The notes under the pieces: model-generated
Database searches by the model: none
Told to the model about the DNA's origin: nothing
The model's input: only the letters and a program-made list of their open reading frames with translations
Made by a program: the position numbers and the translations under genes
Shown: positions 5,322-10,361 of the stretch, one piece after another
Layout: the number at the start of each line of letters is the position of its first letter
Numbering within the stretch: the stretch's first letter is position 1
From: Oscillospiraceae bacterium UBA3851
Lineage (GTDB): Bacteria > Bacillota > Clostridia > Oscillospirales > Oscillospiraceae
Reading direction: 5' to 3'
Length of the DNA: 10,361 nucleotides
Assembly (NCBI GenBank): GCA_002392625.1
Contig: DGHJ01000078.1
Span: 1-10,361, forward strand

Positions 5322-5895
5322 TAGGTCGGAAAAAGGCGGGAGAGCCGGCCGGATCGTATTCCGCATTGCTCTGATAGTGCTTCTGAGCCTGTTTCTCGGC
5401 GGCACCGTGTATTCCCTCAACGCCCGCCGCGTTATGCACAACGCCTTGCCCATGCCCTTCGGCTTCGGCACCTCCGTGGTGCTGTCCGGCAGCATGGAGC
5501 CGACCCTTTCGGTGAATGACCTGGTGGTTATCCGCGCCGCCGATCGCTATGATGTGGGCGACGTGGTGGTGTATCAAACCGGCCACAGTCTGGTGATCCA
5601 CCGTATCGTCCGCTTGGAGGATGGCGCCGTGGTCACCAGGGGCGACGCCAACAATGCCGAGGATGACGCCGTGGAGCTGTCCGCTGTCAAGGGCCGCATG
5701 GTCCTGGCCGTTCCCTTTGTGGGCCTGCTGGTGCGGCTGATGCAGTCGGTGCCCGGCACGCTGATCGTGATCGCCCTGGCTGTCTTCCTGATGAACCGTT
5801 CCTGGAAAAAGGAACGGGAGGAGGATAACCGGCAGCTGGACGAGATCAAGGATGAGATCCGCCGCCTCAAGGAGCAGGCGGAGCAAGAGCAATAA
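5305..5895 (+). CDS. sipW: SipW-type signal peptidase I, second copy
   Basis: This 196-residue second S26B-type peptidase diverges strongly from the first. Membrane segment 1 is at about 17-37. The catalytic domain has Ser63 in LSGSMEPTLS, His99 in LVIHRIV, and Asp114 and Asp120 in RGDANNAEDD. A second membrane segment spans about 145-163. The tail WKKEREEDNRQLDEIKDEI and beyond should form a cytoplasmic coiled coil. The start overlaps the end of the preceding gene; ATG 5305 is used here, but ATG 5311 is two codons further on, and neither has a strong ribosome binding site, as expected for coupled translation. It likely processes the small TasA-like protein and the acidic-tailed protein encoded just downstream, whereas the first copy may serve the gene at 3200. 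That division of labour is inference. Confidence 0.92.
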   Translation: MKMTSDRSEKGGRAGRIVFRIALIVLLSLFLGGTVYSLNARRVMHNALPMPFGFGTSVVLSGSMEPTLSVNDLVVIRAADRYDVGDVVVYQTGHSLVIHRIVRLEDGAVVTRGDANNAEDDAVELSAVKGRMVLAVPFVGLLVRLMQSVPGTLIVIALAVFLMNRSWKKEREEDNRQLDEIKDEIRRLKEQAEQEQ

Positions 5896-5965
5896 TTTTT
5901 CCGCCGGGGCGTTCCGGCATGGATGACAGATCCTGTTGAGTAATTGGAAAAGGAGACAGGGAAGG

Positions 5966-6409
5966 ATGAAAACAAAAAGAAAGATCCCGGCTTCGATGAG
6001 TCTGGCGGCTGTGCTGCTGTGCCTGATCCTGCTGTCCGCGCACTATACCACCGGGATGTACGCGCGCTACACCACGCGGGCGTACGGAAACGATAAGGCG
6101 AGAGAGGCATCCTTCCAGGTCTCGGCAGAGGGACAAACGTCTCCTGTGGAAATTGGAACCGATGGAAAGGGCACCTTCAGCGTTACGATTCACAATGACA
6201 GTGATGTGGCTGTCCGCTATGTGGCGAAGGTTGTCTCCTCGGATTCAAAGGCCGACGAGGTGCTGCAAAATATCACCATTCCGTCCGACGTGCTGCAGCC
6301 CCACACTGTCAGCGCGCCTGTGGAGATCCACATGGATATGATGAACTATGACGGCAACTTAACCGACATTCCCTTTGACGTCATCGTGACGTTCACGCAG
6401 ATCGACTAA
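5966..6409 (+). CDS. Small TasA-like SipW-dependent protein, probable minor subunit
   Basis: The start is ATG 5966 because AAGGAGA (5950-5956) lies nine bases upstream; an earlier in-frame ATG at 5936 has no site. The 147-residue product has a hydrophobic core (about 9-25) and TGMYARYTT (29-37). Residues AYGNDKAREA (39-48) then match AEGEDQARVA in the protein at 3200. The mature part of about 110 residues is a single beta-rich domain with TFSVTIHNDSD, VAVRY (81-85, identical to the larger protein) and a C-terminal TFTQID like the larger AVQID. It lacks the W-x-W-x-F-E and D-T-x-L-G-N motifs. It appears to be a stripped-down TasA-like domain and could be a minor or capping subunit. A 70-base gap separates it from the second peptidase gene. 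The next gene starts 12 bases after its stop. Confidence 0.85.
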   Translation: MKTKRKIPASMSLAAVLLCLILLSAHYTTGMYARYTTRAYGNDKAREASFQVSAEGQTSPVEIGTDGKGTFSVTIHNDSDVAVRYVAKVVSSDSKADEVLQNITIPSDVLQPHTVSAPVEIHMDMMNYDGNLTDIPFDVIVTFTQID

Positions 6410-6421
6410 GGGGGCGAGGAG

Positions 6422-6961
6422 ATGAAGAAAAAAACCAACCGTATCAACGGGCGTTGGGGCCTCATCATCGGCCTCGCGCTTCTGCTGGTGCTGTCCCTGA
6501 TCCAGCAGGCCACCGGCGGCGTCGCCAAGTACCGGACGCAGGTAGCAGTCTCCGGCAAGATCCATTATGTGAGGCCCACCACCCCTGGAGAGACCACCGA
6601 GCCGGAGGACGTGGACGTTTTTCCCGTGGACCCTGAGACCGTCAATCCCGCCGCTCCCGACGAACAGACGGACGCTCCTGAGGCGCAATCGCCGGAGAGC
6701 GATGACCCCGCTGCGCCTGACCCGGAAAACGACGAGCCGGACGCCACGGAGCCTGACCCGACGGAGGTCGCCGATCCCGAAATCGATGAGCCGGAGACTA
6801 CAGAGCCTGAGTCCGACGAGTCCGGGACCGAAGAGCCCGGCGAAGCCGGTGCCGACGAGCAGCAGCCCGCCGAGCCTGAGCCGACGGAGGTTACCGAGCC
6901 CGAAGTTGACGAAGCCGAGACCACGGAGCCTGAGGCCGGCGAGGCGAGCGCTCAGCCCTGA
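6422..6961 (+). CDS. SipW-type signal segment fused to an acidic Pro/Glu/Thr-rich tail
   Basis: AAGGGGG (6408-6414), overlapping the previous stop, is seven bases before ATG 6422. The 179-residue protein has a basic start (MKKKTNR), a hydrophobic segment (about 13-28) and TGGVAKYRT (31-39), the same signal motif as its neighbours. A short stretch (QVAVSGKIHYVRP) leads into about 125 residues of Glu, Asp, Pro, Thr and Ala with no predicted fold. Residues 110-130 and 151-171 are a 21-residue repeat with core PTEV-x-x-P-E and ETTEPE. There is no TasA domain, no cysteine, and no sorting motif at the C-terminus. I infer an exported disordered polyanion that might coat fibres, bind cations or space the fibre from the wall; the function is unknown. 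It is the last gene before a clear terminator, so it closes the operon. Confidence 0.82.
   Translation: MKKKTNRINGRWGLIIGLALLLVLSLIQQATGGVAKYRTQVAVSGKIHYVRPTTPGETTEPEDVDVFPVDPETVNPAAPDEQTDAPEAQSPESDDPAAPDPENDEPDATEPDPTEVADPEIDEPETTEPESDESGTEEPGEAGADEQQPAEPEPTEVTEPEVDEAETTEPEAGEASAQP
6749..6934 (+). repeat. In-frame 63-base duplication in the acidic tail gene
   Basis: Bases 6749-6811 and 6872-6934 encode the two copies of a 21-residue unit, separated by 20 codons. The copies share the runs CCGACGGAGGT and ACGGAGCCTGAG or close variants. Differences are mostly conservative (Asp/Glu, Ile/Val) with many synonymous changes, which points to an old duplication under selection for acidic composition rather than a recent slippage event. 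Confidence 0.7.
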
Positions 6962-6980
6962 TCGCGTATCATATGTCTTT

Positions 6981-7012
6981 CTCCCTCCTCGACCTTCGGG
7001 GAGGGAGTTTGT
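6981..7012 (+). terminator. Intrinsic terminator at the end of the TasA-like operon
   Basis: CTCCCTCCTCG (6981-6991) pairs with CGGGGAGGGAG (6997-7007) over 11 positions with one T-G wobble and loop ACCTT. TTTGTT follows directly. It is the best-formed terminator in the window, 20 bases after the stop of the acidic-tail gene. No clear promoter is visible in the 42 bases before the next gene, so some read-through may occur. Confidence 0.8.
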
Positions 7013-7049
7013 TACGCGGGCAAGCCAGCCGTGCATCACGGGAGAGGGG

Positions 7050-7730
7050 ATGATGATCATCAGATTCCTACAAGAGAATAGTCTCTATGTGCTCCTTGCG
7101 CTTGCGGCAGTCTGTACCTGTGTTTGGCTCCTTCTGCTGCGGCGTCGGCTACGGATGGCCTGGCCGGTTGCGATTCTCCTGAGCCTGCTGCACGTTGCCT
7201 ATGGCGTCGCCTGCGTCAAGGTCTTTGCCATCATGGAGGGCGGCAGTGCCGGCGCCATGAGCCTGTTTGGGGCAGTGTTTTTTATGCCGCTGGCCTACTG
7301 GCTGGGCGCACAGGTGACAAAGCGTGACACGGCGGAGGTATTTGACATCTTTGCACCCTGCATGATCTTCACGCTGTTCTGCGCCCGGATCAATTGCCTG
7401 GTCTCCGGCTGCTGTCTGGGCCGGATCATCCCAGGCCTGGAGCCGCTGCGCTGGCCCACCCGTGAAGCAGAGCTGGTTTTTTACGTCGTCTTCCTGGCCT
7501 TTGTGGCCCCCCGCGTTTTCCGGGAAAAAACCTACGGCCAGGTGTACCCGCTGTATATGTTTTTGTACGGCGTCGTCCGCTGCGTGCTGGAGTGCTTCCG
7601 CGTCTCCGCCACGAACGGTATCTTCCACCTGTCCCACGTGTGGGCGGTGCTCGCACTGATTGTTGGATTTGTCTTATATTCGGAAATCAAAAGGCGTCAC
7701 ACGGCGCATACCGCCCGTGGCCGATCATGA
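7050..7730 (+). CDS. Divergent Lgt-like polytopic membrane protein (prolipoprotein diacylglyceryl transferase family)
   Basis: GGAGAGGGG (7041-7049) precedes tandem ATGs at 7050 and 7053; the first is used. An in-frame ORF extends upstream into the previous gene but is a frame shadow there. The 226-residue product has about six or seven membrane segments. Lgt-family landmarks are CARINCLVSGCCLG (111-124), WPTREAELVFY (135-145, replacing the usual HPTQLYE) and GQVYPLYMFLYGVVRCVLECFR (163-184). Lgt transfers diacylglycerol to the lipobox cysteine of prolipoproteins. This copy is shorter than typical Lgt (about 260-290) and has SLFGAVFF (71-78) where Lgt usually carries a His-Gly-Gly-Leu motif. 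It may therefore be a paralogue with an altered reaction, or inactive. The essential-type Arg of the GRIG-like motif (R113) and the C-terminal ECFR arginine (R184) remain. It ends 16 bases before the large adhesin-like gene, so the two are probably cotranscribed. Confidence 0.8.
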   Translation: MMIIRFLQENSLYVLLALAAVCTCVWLLLLRRRLRMAWPVAILLSLLHVAYGVACVKVFAIMEGGSAGAMSLFGAVFFMPLAYWLGAQVTKRDTAEVFDIFAPCMIFTLFCARINCLVSGCCLGRIIPGLEPLRWPTREAELVFYVVFLAFVAPRVFREKTYGQVYPLYMFLYGVVRCVLECFRVSATNGIFHLSHVWAVLALIVGFVLYSEIKRRHTAHTARGRS

Positions 7731-7746
7731 GAAATGAGGTAGCGAT

Positions 7747-10361
7747 ATGTTTAAAAACGTGATGAAGCGCACCCTGTCCCTGCTGATGGTGGTCCTGATG
7801 CTGGCGGCGTTTATACCCAACGTCGCCTGGGCGGCGGAGCTGTCCGGATTGACTGTGGACGGCCTTTCCGCTTCTTATGAAAACGGATCGTGGTCCGTGC
7901 CCAGCGGGAATTCCATCAAGGGAAACGTGAAAACATCCAAGGGCAGCTGCAGCAACACGACCGTAACGGGAACGCTGACGCTGACCAACAACCTCAGTGC
8001 GACCGCGAACCTGTCCTTCAACTGGGCGGCGAATCCCAATTACGGCACGCTGAAGATCGGAGGTTCTTCGGTCAGCGGCACCAGCGGCACCAAAACCATT
8101 GAGTTGGCCGCAGGGGCTTCTACAACGGTTGTTATCACCAGCGCCGACAACGACAACGGCATCAGCTCCGGCATCACGGTGACGCTCTCGAACATTGCCC
8201 TGCAGATCAAGGCGGTCAACGCCACGGTCACCTTCAAGCCCGGCGAGCACGGTTCGTTCACGTTGGACGGAACCCCTGTGACTGCCTCCGTTACCCGGAC
8301 CCAGAGCTCGACCGTTCCCTTCGTAGTGAACGCGACGCCGGACAGCGGCTATGACTTTTACGGCTGGTACGATGTGACCAACAGCAAGTATCTCAGCACC
8401 GACAACCCGGCGTCCCTCAACATCGAGAAAAACATCACCATCCAGCCAAAGTTTATTCCCCAAGGCAGCGCGATGTTCCTTGTGGGAAGCACCTATTATC
8501 TTGATCTGAACGAGGCAAATACCGCTGCTGCGGCCGCTTCCACCAAGCGGATCATCCTGGCAAATTCGGGAACCCTTTATCCCGGTAACTACACCATCTC
8601 GTCCGGCGTGACCCTTCTGATCCCCTATAACACCGCACATACGGTTGTAACATCAATTAAGACATCCACCAACCGGACCTACGTCAAGCCTGTGGAGTTC
8701 CGGTGTCTGACCATGGCCGACGGCGCCAATCTGACCGTTAACGGCAGTATCAGCGTGGCGGCACCTGCCTACTCTATGAGCGGCGGCGGAACCACCGTCT
8801 CCGGCGGTCCCACCGAGGCATTCGGCCGCATTGATATGCTGAGCGGCAGCTCCATCACGCTGAACAGCGGGGCGTATCTTTACGCCTACGGTTACGTTAC
8901 TGGCGACGGTGCCATCACGGCCAAGAGTGGCTCCGTGGTCAAGGAGTGTTTCCAGCTGACCGAGTTCCGCGGCGGCACGGCGCTGTCCAGCCTGAACAAC
9001 AACAGCCAGAAGGTCTTTCCGATGTCTCAGTACTACGTGCAGAACATCGAGACGCCCATCACATTCCAGTACGGCGCCAAGGAACAGCTTGACACGACGG
9101 TTTATGCTGGCGGAGGTTCAAGTGACGCGACTAATATTCCCTTCATCGGTTCCAGTGATGGCCTGTTTCGCATGAGCAGCGGCTGTTCTGTTACAAAACG
9201 TTATGATCCCAGAACGGATCGTTTGTCCATCGATATAAATGGCGATGCATCTCTGTCGGCTATCACCATGGATGTGGGTATCTCGGTTTCTTCCTCCAAG
9301 TACGTTCTGCCTATTACCAACAACATCGATATCAACGTCCACGCCGGTACCACGACGATTCCCTATGCCACTGAGCTGCTGCCCGGCGCCTGCGTCAGGG
9401 TGGATGAGGGGGCAACGGTCTCCCTGAGCAGCAACGTGAACCTCTTTGTTTACGACAGCTACGAGTGGAACAAGGCAACCAATGGCTATGACAAGTACTT
9501 CGGCTATCAGAAGGATACGATGCCGCTGCCGTTCTCGCCGACGATGGCCTATACCCGTTCCTCCGATGACTGCGTGGACGTGCTGGTGGACGTCAACGGA
9601 ACCATCAATGTCTCCGGCAACCTGATGACCACCGCCCACGGCGCCAACATCACCAGCAGCGCCGGAACCGGCAAGGTCGTCATGAGCAAGGTCGGCTCCG
9701 CCACGCTCTATCAGTGCTCCCAGTCGGGCTCCGACGTCAGCTACCATCAGATCTCCGTGACCTCCGCGCAGCTTCATAACGGCCCGGATTATGAGGGTAC
9801 TGACGAGGAGTACGTGAAGACCGCCTCCACCGGCACCGGTACATATTATTACAGCAAGGATGTCCAAAAGTGGTATAAATACAAAGTAGAGTACAAGTAC
9901 AACGGCACCGTTGTCTATACGGATTATACGGCGACCAGTACCTCCAGCTATGCGGCTGGCGGCCTGACCCTCTCCGGCGCGACAGCCACAAACGGTACGG
10001 CCTCGGTCAGCAGCGGTACTGTCAGCGTGACCGGCCTCACCGGAAACAGCACCGTCACCCTGAACGGCACCGCGAAGCAGTTTGTTCCCACCTTCGTCCT
10101 CAACGAAAAGCAGGCCGGGCTGTACGCTTCGTTTACCGGCACGACACTGACAGAGTCCGTCACGCTGGCGGGGAAGACCTTCTATGTTGTCAGCCGCGGT
10201 GCCGCCGCCGCGTTCGGCTCTTCTGTGACGGCGCCCACCGACGCTTCCATGGGCGTTACCGCCGATCGGCACAACAGCATCGCCTGGAAGCTGGGCAACG
10301 GCCTGAGCGCACCTGCCTTTGCCGGTACGGTCCCCATGGGCGAATCTGCCGGCGGCCCTGC
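7747..10361 (+). CDS. Large secreted adhesin-like protein with InlB-type repeat (3' end outside window)
   Basis: ATG 7747 has GAGGT six bases upstream, and the frame is open for 871 codons to the window edge, so the protein is incomplete. Residues 1-29 are a conventional Sec signal peptide ending NVAWA, with no A(K/R)Y motif, so ordinary SPase I should cleave it. Residues about 55-155 form a beta-sandwich-like module (CSNTTVTGTLTLTNN, then ASTTVVITSADNDN). Residues about 157-238 are a divergent InlB B-repeat (VTFKPGEHGSF, PDSGYDFYGWYD, IQPKF). About 240-320 has the pattern YYLDLNEAN...GTLYPGNYTISSGVTLLIPYN. Further Ser/Thr/Gly-rich, beta-helix-like regions follow, with NGTINVSGNLMTTAHGAN near residue 620 and a Tyr/Lys-rich patch (YYYSKDVQKWYKYKVEYKY) near 700. 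Such modules occur in giant surface proteins of gut Clostridia; adhesion is inferred. Any C-terminal anchor lies beyond the window. Confidence 0.85.
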   Translation, partial: MFKNVMKRTLSLLMVVLMLAAFIPNVAWAAELSGLTVDGLSASYENGSWSVPSGNSIKGNVKTSKGSCSNTTVTGTLTLTNNLSATANLSFNWAANPNYGTLKIGGSSVSGTSGTKTIELAAGASTTVVITSADNDNGISSGITVTLSNIALQIKAVNATVTFKPGEHGSFTLDGTPVTASVTRTQSSTVPFVVNATPDSGYDFYGWYDVTNSKYLSTDNPASLNIEKNITIQPKFIPQGSAMFLVGSTYYLDLNEANTAAAAASTKRIILANSGTLYPGNYTISSGVTLLIPYNTAHTVVTSIKTSTNRTYVKPVEFRCLTMADGANLTVNGSISVAAPAYSMSGGGTTVSGGPTEAFGRIDMLSGSSITLNSGAYLYAYGYVTGDGAITAKSGSVVKECFQLTEFRGGTALSSLNNNSQKVFPMSQYYVQNIETPITFQYGAKEQLDTTVYAGGGSSDATNIPFIGSSDGLFRMSSGCSVTKRYDPRTDRLSIDINGDASLSAITMDVGISVSSSKYVLPITNNIDINVHAGTTTIPYATELLPGACVRVDEGATVSLSSNVNLFVYDSYEWNKATNGYDKYFGYQKDTMPLPFSPTMAYTRSSDDCVDVLVDVNGTINVSGNLMTTAHGANITSSAGTGKVVMSKVGSATLYQCSQSGSDVSYHQISVTSAQLHNGPDYEGTDEEYVKTASTGTGTYYYSKDVQKWYKYKVEYKYNGTVVYTDYTATSTSSYAAGGLTLSGATATNGTASVSSGTVSVTGLTGNSTVTLNGTAKQFVPTFVLNEKQAGLYASFTGTTLTESVTLAGKTFYVVSRGAAAAFGSSVTAPTDASMGVTADRHNSIAWKLGNGLSAPAFAGTVPMGESAGGP

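Noticed and set aside
4212..5495. Minus-strand open frame of 427 codons opposite the anchored TasA-like gene
   Set aside because: Its His/Gly/Val-rich translation is the usual antisense of G+C-rich coding DNA, and the + strand gene has clear motifs and a ribosome binding site.
6702..7049. Upstream extension of the Lgt-like gene
   Set aside because: It overlaps the acidic-tail gene in another frame and crosses the terminator; the Pro/Arg/Ser-rich translation is an artefact of the Glu/Pro/Thr codons, and the ribosome binding site is at 7041-7049.
9118..10272. Minus-strand open frame of 384 codons opposite the adhesin-like gene
   Set aside because: The + strand frame runs 871 codons from a signal peptide with coherent domains; the antisense frame has no such features.

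Overview
The window looks like a chromosomal segment of a G+C-rich gut-type Clostridia (Oscillospiraceae-like Bacillota). The reasons are a Gram-positive-style replicative polymerase end, strong AGGAGG-type ribosome binding sites, GCC/CTG/GGC-biased codons, SipW/TasA-type secretion genes, and a large InlB-repeat surface protein. The assignment is from general resemblance, not a database search. All credible genes lie on the + strand.

Layout. 1-849 is the 3' end of dnaE (DNA polymerase III alpha). 850-1166 is a hairpin-dense spacer holding a 31-bp sequence repeated 192 bp apart, three further inverted repeats and a terminator. 1167-1997 encodes a cysteine-rich protein I cannot name; a terminator follows it. 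1998-2328 carries that terminator, a likely sigma-A promoter, TTTGTAA-type repeats and a structured leader.

2329-6961 is the core. It contains a SipW-type signal peptidase, a TasA-like secreted protein (probable major fibre subunit), a membrane-anchored TasA-like protein with a PTGD motif, a second SipW-type signal peptidase, a small TasA-like protein, and a SipW-type signal segment fused to an acidic Pro/Glu/Thr tail. Three of the four exported products share a (S/T)GxxA(K/R)YxT motif at the end of the signal segment. Two of them share VAVRY and a terminal QID. The two larger ones share W-x-W-x-F-E and D-T-x-L-G-N. I infer one surface-fibre or biofilm-matrix assembly system with two dedicated peptidases, a major subunit, a minor subunit, an anchor and an acidic accessory. 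Strong hairpins after the first TasA-like gene may set subunit ratios.

7050-7730 encodes a divergent Lgt-like (prolipoprotein diacylglyceryl transferase family) membrane protein. 16 bases after its stop, from 7747 to the window end, runs a large secreted adhesin-like protein that is cut by the window edge. It has a conventional Sec signal peptide, an InlB-like repeat and long beta-rich regions. A terminator at 6981-7012 separates this pair from the TasA-like operon, although read-through is possible.
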